Shown here: positions 1-6,866 of the stretch, piece by piece
Layout of the letters: each line of letters begins with the position of its first letter
Numbering within the stretch: the first letter of the stretch is position 1
Assembly: GCA_003282155.1 (NCBI GenBank)
Contig: QBZY01000001.1
Location: forward strand, 82,917 to 146,916
Length of the DNA: 64,000 nucleotides
Source: Pelagibacteraceae bacterium AG-337-I02
GTDB lineage: Bacteria > Pseudomonadota > Alphaproteobacteria > HIMB59 > GCA-002718135
Direction of reading: 5' to 3'
Translations under genes and position numbers: made by a program
Notes under the pieces: generated by a model
Seen by the model: the letters and a program-made list of their open reading frames with translations, nothing else
Databases searched by the model: none
Told to the model about the DNA's origin: nothing

Positions 1-446
1 CACGACATAACTAAAATAGCTCCACCCATTGATCGTATTTCTGGGAACCAATAATCGTCAACACTATTCCAGTTAAAAATTTCCCTTAGTAGTTTTTGTA
101 ATGGACCAGCGTATTCTAAAAAATCAGTATATGTATAAGCAATAATATATGCAGGTACTGCAGCAGGTAATAATAGTGCCCACTCAAATAAATTTTTACC
201 TATAAAGTTATATCTTGTAACTACCCATGCTGAAGAAACACCAAAGATCATGCTTAAAATACCTACCCCAATCATGAGCACAATTGTGTTGTAAACATAT
301 CTTGGTAGAACGGTTGAGAATAAATGTGGCCATAGAGTGGTATCTCCTAAAAATGCGGAGTAAAAAATAGCAACTATTGGACAAATTATAAAAAGAGCAA
401 GAAAAGTTGCTAACGTAGATGAGCTATTCCAATTATACAAATTCAC
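1..446 (-). CDS. fbpB: Ferric iron ABC transporter permease (FbpB-like), 3' part outside the window
   Basis: Inner-membrane permease of a ferric-iron importer; only the N-terminal ~148 codons lie in the window. The reading frame runs unbroken from a GTG at 446 to the window edge and shows hydrophobic segments (about residues 13-30, 52-75 and 85-105). It contains LLPAAVPAYIIAY, typical of the first transmembrane half of FbpB/SfuB permeases. It starts 11 bases after the stop of the iron-binding protein gene and is on the same strand, so it is almost certainly co-transcribed. No clear Shine-Dalgarno precedes the GTG, so the exact start is uncertain. The ATPase subunit is not in the window. Family assignment is from sequence resemblance and from the neighbouring FbpA. 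Confidence 0.85.
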   Translation of the reverse strand, partial: MNLYNWNSSSTLATFLALFIICPIVAIFYSAFLGDTTLWPHLFSTVLPRYVYNTIVLMIGVGILSMIFGVSSAWVVTRYNFIGKNLFEWALLLPAAVPAYIIAYTYTDFLEYAGPLQKLLREIFNWNSVDDYWFPEIRSMGGAILVMS

Positions 447-457
447 TTGGTTATAAA

Positions 458-1477
458 CTACCAGCCAACCCGATCAATTATCATTTGGGCATTAGGAGCA
501 AGTTCTGCTATTTTTATTATTGGAAGCGTATCCTCTCTAAAGCTACCCCAGCTTTGTAATTCTGCTCCAGGCTCAATTTTTAGATTTGCTGGGTACTCAA
601 AGTTTATTTCTCCATAAAGTTTTTGTGCTTTTTCACTTGTTAAAAACTCAAGTAACTTCTGCGCTTCTTCTTTGTTACTAGAATACTTAGCTACACCTCC
701 ACCTGAAATATTTACATGAGCTCCTCTATCGCCTTCAGCTTGATTAGGAAAAACTAACCTTACACTTTCAGCCCATTTTCTTTGTTCAGGGTCTTCTGAG
801 AATTTCAGTTTTCCATAATAATAATTATTTATAAGAGCAAGTTCACACTCCCCTTCATGAATTGCTTTGACCTGTGCTCTATCATTGCCTTGTGGTCTTT
901 TGGCAAAATTAGCCACCATAGCCTTAGCCCATTTTTCTGCTTCTTCTTCACCAAGCGCTGCTAAAACTGATGCCATTATTCCACGGTTATAAACGTGACT
1001 TCCTGGTCTTGAGCAAATTTTTCCCTTCCATTTGGGATCCGCCAATTCTTCAATTCTTGTTATTTCCCCTTCTACGATTTTCTCATTGTGAACTACTATA
1101 ACTCTAGCTCTTTTAGAAAGGCCGAACCATGTATTGTCAGGGCTCCTTAAGTAATTGGGGATATTATTTTGTAACTGTTTTGAATCTAATGGAGAAAGTA
1201 AATCAAGATCATCATAAATATACAGTCTTCCTATATCTACCGTAAGAATAACATCTGCTGGACTATTTTCTCCCTCAGCCTTCAGTCTCTGGGCTAAGCC
1301 TTTTTTAGAATAAACAACATTCGTTTTAATTCCAGTTTCCTCAGTAAATAATTCTAAAAAAGGATTAATTAAGAATGGTTGTCTATGTGAATAAATATTT
1401 ATTTCTTTTGCATTTAAATACGGAGTAAAAATAAATATAAAAAATAAAAATACAAAATGTAATAAATTAGTTTTCAT
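458..1477 (-). CDS. fbpA: Ferric iron-binding periplasmic protein (FbpA/FutA family)
   Basis: Periplasmic binding protein that captures Fe3+ and hands it to the FbpB permease. The 339-residue length is normal for the family. An N-terminal signal peptide (residues 1-23, ending near LNA) is followed by INIYSHRQ, the usual first strand of FutA/FbpA proteins. Three consecutive tyrosines at 219-221 (NNYYYGKL) match the iron-coordinating tyrosines of the family, and R159-Y164 lies in the expected cleft loop. The gene overlaps the end of the upstream hydroxylase gene by 11 bases and precedes the permease by 11 bases. Regulation probably comes from the shared promoter with Irr-like boxes near 4.1 kb. 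The binding of iron is inferred from the family. Confidence 0.93.
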   Translation of the reverse strand: MKTNLLHFVFLFFIFIFTPYLNAKEINIYSHRQPFLINPFLELFTEETGIKTNVVYSKKGLAQRLKAEGENSPADVILTVDIGRLYIYDDLDLLSPLDSKQLQNNIPNYLRSPDNTWFGLSKRARVIVVHNEKIVEGEITRIEELADPKWKGKICSRPGSHVYNRGIMASVLAALGEEEAEKWAKAMVANFAKRPQGNDRAQVKAIHEGECELALINNYYYGKLKFSEDPEQRKWAESVRLVFPNQAEGDRGAHVNISGGGVAKYSSNKEEAQKLLEFLTSEKAQKLYGEINFEYPANLKIEPGAELQSWGSFREDTLPIIKIAELAPNAQMIIDRVGW

Positions 1478-2477
1478 TTAACGATCTCCTTTTCAGATTA
1501 ATTGACCTAAATTTAAATTTTATTTTTAAAAACTTTCTTAAAAAATAATTTTTAATTTCAATAAACGGATTTATATATAAATCTTTTAAATTATGGCTTT
1601 CATCTTTTTGGTTTTTTTCAATTCCAAGTTCTAAAGTTTCAAATTCAACTGAATGATGAAGCGATCTAAATAGATAATCCCAAATAGCTAAAGCTGCTCC
1701 AAAGTTCTTATCATGGTGTTCTCTTGCTATAGAGTGATGTAATTGATGTTGGGCTGGAGAAATGAATATATATTCTACCCATCTCCAATATCTAATTCCT
1801 ACATGTGAGTGTCTTAAATTTGATCCTAGTATATTAAAAATAAATACAAAAATGTTTACTCCAAGAACTGTATATAAGCTTACTGAATCACCAAATAAAA
1901 AAATAAAAGAAGAAATACTAATTGCTTGTGTGATTGAACTTCTAAGAGAAAAAATTATTCCCTCTAAAGGATGAGTTCTAAAAACAGTCATTGGTGTTAA
2001 AACGGTAGCTGAATGGTGAACTTTATGAAGTGACCATAGAATTGGCCATTTGTGCATAAACCTATGAACTATATATTTGCTAAAATCATCAATAGTAAAT
2101 TGAAAAGTAGTGAAAGCAATTATCACAAGAATTGGAAGGGTTTCTTTAAACATTCCAACACTTAACCAATCAATGGTATGAAAATAAAAGTAAAGTGCTG
2201 TAGCAATTGTTAATTGAGTAATTAGAAATGGTGAAATAGTCATCATGATTAATTGATTAATAAGAAAAACTTTGTAGTCAGATTTTGCTGACTTAGAAAA
2301 AAATATTTTTTTATCGAAAATTTTCCTAAATGCTCCAATAAGAGAATATTTTCTTAATAAGATAAACCATAAAAATGCAATTAATATTGAGATTCCAATG
2401 TATGCTACAAAGACTCTTTTTTTTGGATCAATAAATTGATTACCAATGTTAGATAAATATTCTGTTAAAATTTCCAT
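1467..2477 (-). CDS. Sterol desaturase / fatty acid hydroxylase superfamily membrane protein
   Basis: Integral membrane di-iron oxygenase, 336 residues. All eight-histidine-type motifs are present: HRFMH at 138-142, HKVHH at 151-155, the RHSH segment at 222-225, and HQLHH at 244-248 followed by EHH at 253-255. Transmembrane segments lie at about 23-41, 72-100, 114-130 and 180-215. This superfamily hydroxylates or desaturates lipids, sterols or carotenoids; the substrate here is unknown. The gene sits between the DUF4856 gene and fbpA in an iron-uptake operon and overlaps fbpA by 11 bases. That placement suggests a link to iron, either modification of an iron-binding lipid or ligand or simply iron-dependent expression of an iron enzyme. 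A perfect hairpin (2490-2513) precedes its start codon. Confidence 0.88.
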   Translation of the reverse strand: MEILTEYLSNIGNQFIDPKKRVFVAYIGISILIAFLWFILLRKYSLIGAFRKIFDKKIFFSKSAKSDYKVFLINQLIMMTISPFLITQLTIATALYFYFHTIDWLSVGMFKETLPILVIIAFTTFQFTIDDFSKYIVHRFMHKWPILWSLHKVHHSATVLTPMTVFRTHPLEGIIFSLRSSITQAISISSFIFLFGDSVSLYTVLGVNIFVFIFNILGSNLRHSHVGIRYWRWVEYIFISPAQHQLHHSIAREHHDKNFGAALAIWDYLFRSLHHSVEFETLELGIEKNQKDESHNLKDLYINPFIEIKNYFLRKFLKIKFKFRSINLKRRSLNEN

Positions 2478-2489
2478 TCCAGTTTAGCA

Positions 2490-2513
2490 GTGTGGCTTTA
2501 TACAAAGCCACAC
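2490..2513 (-). other. Intercistronic hairpin without a U-tract
   Basis: GTGTGGCTTT and AAAGCCACAC form a perfect 10-bp stem with a 4-base loop. It lies between the DUF4856 stop (2526) and the hydroxylase start (2477). No T-run follows on the minus strand, so it does not look like a simple terminator. It may stabilise the 3' end of the upstream message, as seen in other binding-protein operons. Confidence 0.7.
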
Positions 2514-2525
2514 CATAATATTTAA

Positions 2526-3905
2526 TTAATCGTTTTCTGCTGAGTCAGAACTTCCCATAGAACTTGCAAGTTCTTCCATAGCAGCTAACTGATCATTATT
2601 TCTTGCAGTAACTCCAAATTCATCAACCATCAGTTTTTGAATTTTAATCATGTGAAGTTTAAATTCTCCCCAATCCTGAGCTTGATCTTTAATAAAGTTA
2701 CCATTTGAGTCAACTCCAACAACTTGAGAAGCATTTAATAGAACTGGTCCAAAACCCATCATTCTATTCATCTTTTCTGCAGTTTCACCCAGATCTTCTG
2801 GTCCACATTGAAGAGCTAAAGCAAAGCCTTTAAGTTCACCCCAGTGTTTGGCATACTTTCTAAAAGCTTCTTCGGTATCACCATTAGCATCCATAATTGT
2901 TTCAAGTGCAACAATATCTTTATAGGTAGATCCAGCATACTTAAACACAGACTCGGCAATAACTTTTTGCCAATTTTCTCTGATAGTATCTCTAGCTTCT
3001 AACATATCTGTTCTTTCAGAAAAATTAAGGTTTCTTCCTCCAGCATCTCTGATAACTTTTCGTCCATCAATGAATGCTTGGTTAACAGTAGCTAAATAAT
3101 TAGTCTTACCACCTTTGTCATAACTTGAAGCGTAATAAGCATGTGCGAATAACATCTCAGAATACAAATCTACAACGCCGTCGCCATTAAAATCAGCTGC
3201 AGCTAAATCTTTCATCTTAGCAACATTATAATTTTGTTCTGCTGTTAGTGTTAAAGAGTGAGCTGGGGCACCCCAATATCCAAATGCTTCATCCCAGCTA
3301 TGTTCTTTACCAGTATAGTAAGCACCTTCTTTGTATGGTTTACGATTTTCTTTTTGACCAATTTCCATTTTTGTACCAAGATAGTTATTTACACCCTGAT
3401 TATAAAAAACAGCACCCATTGCAAATTTTGATATTAATTGAGTATAATCAAAACCTGTTGCAGGATCAAAATCACCGCCAATCTCACTAGCTTTCTGCAT
3501 CATATGCTCCAGTGCTTCAGGTCCAGATAATCCACCCCAACCAGGAATAGTCCCTTTGTACATTTTGCCAGATAAGTTTCCACTACCAATTTCTGAAACC
3601 ATTGTTTGCATAACAGGAAAACCATCTTTGGACTTAGGCGCAATGATCTCTAAACCATCTTCTCCATTATAGTAAGCCATCATCTTGTTTAGATCACCAG
3701 TTTTAACTAGTTTTTTCAAACTGTCGTGTAAAACTTGTCTAGCCATTTGACCTGTATATTTTACTGAATTTGTAGCGTCGCCTTCATAACCTTTTAACGT
3801 AATTGGATATGGACCATATATCTCTGGGCCATGACCATCTGCAAAGGATTTAGAAAAGTTAAACGATAAAACTAATGCAGTAACAATAAGTAATATTTTT
3901 TTCAT
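2526..3905 (-). CDS. DUF4856 (imelysin-like) secreted protein, iron-associated
   Basis: Exported protein of 459 residues with a clear signal peptide (residues 1-22, ending SFA). The motif HSWDEAFGYWGAP near residue 202 matches the DUF4856 family, distant relatives of imelysin-type iron-regulated proteins. A calcium-type EF-hand/dockerin loop, DFNGDGVVDLYSE, sits near residues 239-251. The protein lacks an obvious lipobox, so it is probably periplasmic. It is the first gene of an operon continuing into the hydroxylase, fbpA and fbpB. A good Shine-Dalgarno (AAGGA) lies about 7-11 bases before the ATG. The long upstream region carries two Irr-like boxes and a structured leader. Family membership is from recognised motifs; an iron-related role is inferred from the operon. 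Confidence 0.8.
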   Translation of the reverse strand: MKKILLIVTALVLSFNFSKSFADGHGPEIYGPYPITLKGYEGDATNSVKYTGQMARQVLHDSLKKLVKTGDLNKMMAYYNGEDGLEIIAPKSKDGFPVMQTMVSEIGSGNLSGKMYKGTIPGWGGLSGPEALEHMMQKASEIGGDFDPATGFDYTQLISKFAMGAVFYNQGVNNYLGTKMEIGQKENRKPYKEGAYYTGKEHSWDEAFGYWGAPAHSLTLTAEQNYNVAKMKDLAAADFNGDGVVDLYSEMLFAHAYYASSYDKGGKTNYLATVNQAFIDGRKVIRDAGGRNLNFSERTDMLEARDTIRENWQKVIAESVFKYAGSTYKDIVALETIMDANGDTEEAFRKYAKHWGELKGFALALQCGPEDLGETAEKMNRMMGFGPVLLNASQVVGVDSNGNFIKDQAQDWGEFKLHMIKIQKLMVDEFGVTARNNDQLAAMEELASSMGSSDSAEND

Positions 3906-3945
3906 AATTAATTTCCTTAATTGTAAATTTTTCTTAGTTTGAGGT

Positions 3946-4037
3946 GTGGAGATAAGTTGAAACTCGTTTGGTTAAGATGCGCCTTTACCTTTAAAAGATT
4001 ACTCATCTCCACGTCCTATTACTAAGGATCTGAGATG
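3946..4037 (-). promoter_or_regulatory. Structured 5' leader with mutually exclusive stems (candidate riboswitch or attenuator)
   Basis: Read on the minus strand, GTGGAGAT (4012-4005) pairs perfectly with ATCTCCAC (3953-3946). Inside the enclosed loop a second hairpin, GGTAAAG..CTTAACC, is possible. The upstream segment CATCTC (4037-4032) can instead pair with GAGATG (4009-4004), and TCCT/AGGA forms a small stem between them. The central segment therefore has two competing partners, the architecture of a switching leader. It ends about 40 bases before the DUF4856 start codon. No known riboswitch class was recognised. Confidence 0.5.
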
Positions 4038-4108
4038 CTTTTATAACAATTTAAAAAACAGATTTTTTTATTTTATTTTCCCAGTGTTTATAGGCTATAT
4101 CAGACGTA

Positions 4109-4125
4109 TTTAGATTTATTCTAAT
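4109..4125. promoter_or_regulatory. Irr/ICE-like iron-control box, promoter-proximal
   Basis: TTTAGATTTATTCTAAT matches the alphaproteobacterial Irr box (TTTAGAA-N3-TTCTAAA) with two mismatches and retains the TTAGA/TCTAA inverted repeat. A TATAAA-like -10 lies about 17-22 bases downstream on the minus strand (4087-4092), so the box would overlap the -35 region of the iron operon promoter. Placement supports Irr control; binding is inferred. Confidence 0.5.
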
Positions 4126-4144
4126 TTAAAGGTTTTTTAAAATA

Positions 4145-4201
4145 GGTGGTTAGAAATCGTAATATTAAATGTGAGTTATAATGTTATAAAAACTAACCAC
4201 C
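4145..4201 (-). other. Long-loop inverted repeat, possible terminator of a small transcript
   Basis: GGTGGTTAG (4145-4153) and CTAACCACC (4193-4201) form a perfect 9-bp stem with a 39-base loop. On the minus strand the second arm is followed by TATTTT. It lies between the two Irr-like boxes, so it could end a short RNA starting below the distal box or a read-through transcript from hsp20. It encodes no plausible protein. Confidence 0.4.
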
Positions 4202-4291
4202 ATGGAACGGAAGTAGATTTATTTATAGGTAAAAATTGATATTTATGTAAAAAAAAATTATTTTGATATCATAAAATAGATATTTGAGAAT

Positions 4292-4308
4292 TTTAGAACT
4301 ATTCTAAT
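4292..4308. promoter_or_regulatory. Irr/ICE-like iron-control box, distal
   Basis: TTTAGAACTATTCTAAT contains a perfect TTAGAA-N3-TTCTAA inverted repeat (4293-4307), the core of the Irr box known from alphaproteobacteria. It is 28 bases from the hsp20 terminator hairpin and 167 bases upstream of the proximal box. It may control the leftward iron operon by looping, or a separate small transcript. Confidence 0.6.
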
Positions 4309-4335
4309 TAAAAGTAATAGACGTTAATTCTAGGT

Positions 4336-4353
4336 GGGGCCTCGAAGGGCCCC
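4336..4353 (-). terminator. GC-rich terminator-like hairpin after hsp20
   Basis: GGGGCC and GGCCCC form a perfect 6-bp stem around a 6-base loop (CTTCGA on the minus strand, containing the stable TTCG). It begins 9 bases after the hsp20 stop codon. It is the most GC-rich short segment in an AT-rich neighbourhood. The T-run is poor, so termination may be incomplete or the hairpin may protect the mRNA end. Confidence 0.55.
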
Positions 4354-4362
4354 TATCCAAGA

Positions 4363-4800
4363 CTATTTTATAGAAATAAGTCTAGCTTTCTTTTCTTCTG
4401 GTATAATTCTCTCCAGATCAATTGTTAAAAGTCCATTAATTAATTCAGCATCCTTAACTTTGATGTCTTCTGAAATAGTGAACGATCTTTCAAACTGTCT
4501 CGTTGAGATTCCTTTATGAATTACTCCATTACCATTATCATTAACCACTTTTTCTTTTGGTTTATTTCTAACAGTAAGATTATTTTCTTTTAATTCAATC
4601 TCAATGTCTTCTTTACTATATCCAGCAAGAGCAATTTCAATTTTATAATTGTGATCATCAACTCTATGAATATTGTAAGGTGGATAGTTTGTATTGTAAC
4701 GTTCGGTGGATTCTAACATTCTATCAAATTCATCGAAAATCGAATCAAATCCAACAGAAAATGGTCTTAGAGAATTCCAAACGGATAGGTTTCTAGTCAT
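4363..4800 (-). CDS. ibpA: Small heat-shock protein (Hsp20/IbpA family)
   Basis: ATP-independent chaperone that binds unfolding proteins. The protein has 145 residues from the ATG at 4800, normal for the family. The alpha-crystallin domain spans about residues 35-135, including YKIEIALAGYSKEDIEIEL, the GISTRQFERSFTI segment and the ELINGLLTIDLERIIPEE stretch (NGLLTIDL replaces the usual A-x-x-x-n-G-v-L-x-v). The start at 4800 is chosen because AAAGGAG (4812-4806) is ideally spaced before it. A longer in-frame start at 4848 would run through the thermometer hairpin. The gene stands alone with its own RpoH-like promoter and a ROSE-like leader, and a GC-rich hairpin follows it. Confidence 0.95.
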   Translation of the reverse strand: MTRNLSVWNSLRPFSVGFDSIFDEFDRMLESTERYNTNYPPYNIHRVDDHNYKIEIALAGYSKEDIEIELKENNLTVRNKPKEKVVNDNGNGVIHKGISTRQFERSFTISEDIKVKDAELINGLLTIDLERIIPEEKKARLISIK

Positions 4801-4857
4801 AATAACTCCTTTATAAGCAAGTATTAATGTCGGCACCCACAATGGCATACTGACATT
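4801..4857 (-). promoter_or_regulatory. ROSE-like RNA thermometer in the hsp20 leader
   Basis: TTGCT (4820-4816) lies 5 bases upstream of the Shine-Dalgarno AGGAG (4810-4806). The two pair as in ROSE elements, with the characteristic bulged or mismatched G opposite a G of the ribosome site. An upstream stem ATGTC (4856-4852)/GACAT (4831-4827) gives the usual multi-hairpin layout. ROSE elements control small heat-shock genes in rhizobia and other proteobacteria. The match to the TYGCT motif and its position next to an hsp20 start are seen directly; thermal melting is inferred. Confidence 0.65.
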
Positions 4858-4861
4858 TATG

Positions 4862-4889
4862 ATGTGGGGATGATTATGATTAATTCAAG
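4862..4889 (-). promoter_or_regulatory. RpoH (sigma-32) type promoter of hsp20
   Basis: CTTGAA (4889-4884), a 14-base spacer and CCCCACAT (4869-4862) closely match the heat-shock sigma factor consensus CTTGAAA-N(13-15)-CCCCATNT. The predicted transcript would begin near 4855, just before the ROSE-like leader. Confidence 0.7.
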
Positions 4890-4896
4890 TATGTAA

Positions 4897-5553
4897 TTAT
4901 TTTTTTCTTATAAAGGATAAGCCATCTGATAACGGTAAAAGAGAAAAGTCTACACGAGAATCGTTTTGGATTTTTGTATTTAAATCTCTTATGGTATTTG
5001 TTTGAGAGTCGTTTTTTTTCTCATCAGCAACATCACCATGCCAAAGCATGTTATCAATAATTATAATGCCATTTGATGGAACAAGACTTAAAGATAATTC
5101 ATAATAATTAGGATAATTATTTTTGTCAGCATCTATGAAGATAAAATCATAAGAATATTGACGGTCTATCATACTTTGCATTATTTCAACCCCATCACCG
5201 ATAATAGATTCGATTTTTGAACTCATATTATCTAGATCCCAATATTTTTTAGCTAATGATAGAAATTCGTCTGAATTATCAATTGTTGTAATTTTACCTT
5301 CTGCTGACAAACCTCTTGCAATAAATAAAGTGCTCATGCCAGTAAATCTTCCAACTTCTAGACAAGATTTTGCTTTCGATAATTTTGTGATTATTTCTAA
5401 AAACTGACCTTGTTCTTTTGCAATTTGCATTTGAGATACACTGCCAAGCTTAGATGTTTCATCTGCCAGATCGTCAATTATTTTATCTTTTCTATAACCT
5501 ACGTTTTGTAGATATTTTACTAAGCTTTCATCTATTTTAGTTTGTGTACTCAT
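4897..5553 (-). CDS. SAM-dependent O-methyltransferase (caffeoyl-CoA/catechol type)
   Basis: Class I methyltransferase of 218 residues. It has motif I LEVGRFTGMST (65-75), an acidic residue after strand 2 (D92), IGDGVE (118-123), FIDADKNNY (139-147, metal-site aspartate) and IDNMLWHGDV (166-175). This set is typical of the divalent-metal-dependent O-methyltransferases acting on catechol-like substrates. The substrate is unknown. It overlaps deoA by 4 bases and closes the nucleoside-degradation operon, so its product may act on a metabolite of that pathway or it may be a passenger gene. The motifs are seen; family specificity is from general knowledge. Confidence 0.88.
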   Translation of the reverse strand: MSTQTKIDESLVKYLQNVGYRKDKIIDDLADETSKLGSVSQMQIAKEQGQFLEIITKLSKAKSCLEVGRFTGMSTLFIARGLSAEGKITTIDNSDEFLSLAKKYWDLDNMSSKIESIIGDGVEIMQSMIDRQYSYDFIFIDADKNNYPNYYELSLSLVPSNGIIIIDNMLWHGDVADEKKNDSQTNTIRDLNTKIQNDSRVDFSLLPLSDGLSFIRKK

Positions 5554-6866
5554 TGATTAATGTACTCATAAACTTGTGGTAATTTTTTTATTTCTTTATC
5601 TGAAATTATAAAACAATCTTTTATTCTTTCTTCCAATTCTTTTGAATCGTCCTCTGTGTTTGAGTATAATTGCAATAATGGTTTCGTGCTATCAATTTTT
5701 TCACCAACTGAAATAACACTATCATATCCTACACCATAATTTATTTTATCAGAAACTTGTTTACGTCCCCCGCCAAGCTCTATCAAAATCAAAGCTAATT
5801 CTCTTGTATGAATTTTTTCAATCCAACCTTCTTTATCAGAAAAAATATCTCTAGCTGTTGACTCATTATTCAAATCTGTTTCGTAAGTTGATAAAATATT
5901 TTTTGGTCCTCCCAAAGCTGAAGTCATCTTTTCAAATTTTTCTGCTGCTGCTCCATTTGAAAGAACCTCTTCAATTTTTTTAAGAGCATCTTCTTTAGAA
6001 ATTTTATGGACCATCATTAAAAGTGAAGAGATTAATTCATTCGTGATTTTTTCTAAGCGATAATCTTTAATTTCATTTTTTAAATACTTTATACACTCTA
6101 ACATTTCTAAAGTATGACCTGCACTTTTTCCTAAGACTTGATTCATATCTGTGATTATAGCTTCGCATTTAAGCCCAGCTCCCTTTGCAACACTAACTAA
6201 AGATTGTGATAATTCTCTTGATATCTCTATAGTACTATTAAAAGATCCGTTCCCAACTTTTACATCGAGAATAAGTGACTTCAGCCCAGAGGCAATTTTC
6301 TTAGATAAAATGGAGGAAGTAATTAATGGTAATGATTCCACTGTTCCAACAATATCTCTTATGGAGTAAAGTTTTTTATCAGCAGGTGCTAAGTTTGGTG
6401 TTTGACCAATTATGGCACAACCAACTTCTTTAACTACTTTCTTAAACATATCTAAATTAGGTTGTGTATTATAACCTGGGATTGAATCGAATTTATCTAA
6501 TGTTCCGCCTGTATGACCTAGTCCTCTTCCAGAAATCATAGGAACATATAAACCGCATGCAGCTAATATTGGTGCTAATACAATACTAGTTTTGTCACCA
6601 ACTCCACCAGTTGAATGTTTATCACAAACAAGTTCACTATCAACCATGTCTGACCAATTTATTGTGTCACCTGAGTTTGTCATTGCTTCGGTTAAATAAA
6701 CTGTCTCTTCTGGAATCATGCCATTAGAAAATATGGCCATACTCATTGCAGCAATTTGAGGATCAGAAAAAGATCCAACTGTTAAACCTTTTACAAATTC
6801 ATTAATTTCTTCTTTTGATAAAGATTTTTTATCTCTTTTTTTTCTAATTATTTCTTGAGGAATCAT
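5550..6866 (-). CDS. deoA: Thymidine / pyrimidine-nucleoside phosphorylase
   Basis: Splits thymidine (and often uridine) with phosphate to give the base and deoxyribose-1-phosphate. The protein has 438 residues, as expected. The signature DKHSTGGVGDKTS is at residues 82-94 and GRGLGHTGGTLDK at 113-125; KLYSIRD and SILSKKIASG near 165-190 supply phosphate and base contacts. It overlaps punA by 23 bases and the downstream methyltransferase by 4 bases, so translation is probably coupled. With cdd and punA it forms a nucleoside catabolic set. No deoC or deoB is visible nearby. Confidence 0.95.
   Translation of the reverse strand: MIPQEIIRKKRDKKSLSKEEINEFVKGLTVGSFSDPQIAAMSMAIFSNGMIPEETVYLTEAMTNSGDTINWSDMVDSELVCDKHSTGGVGDKTSIVLAPILAACGLYVPMISGRGLGHTGGTLDKFDSIPGYNTQPNLDMFKKVVKEVGCAIIGQTPNLAPADKKLYSIRDIVGTVESLPLITSSILSKKIASGLKSLILDVKVGNGSFNSTIEISRELSQSLVSVAKGAGLKCEAIITDMNQVLGKSAGHTLEMLECIKYLKNEIKDYRLEKITNELISSLLMMVHKISKEDALKKIEEVLSNGAAAEKFEKMTSALGGPKNILSTYETDLNNESTARDIFSDKEGWIEKIHTRELALILIELGGGRKQVSDKINYGVGYDSVISVGEKIDSTKPLLQLYSNTEDDSKELEERIKDCFIISDKEIKKLPQVYEYINQ

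Noticed and set aside
3248..3490. Open frame on the plus strand inside the DUF4856 gene
   Set aside because: It lies fully antisense to a well-supported gene, shows no domain and has low-complexity aromatic composition.
4801..4848. Upstream in-frame start that would add 16 residues to the Hsp20 protein
   Set aside because: It would translate through the ROSE-like leader, lacks a ribosome site, and the added residues do not resemble Hsp20 N-termini; the ATG at 4800 has an ideal AAAGGAG.
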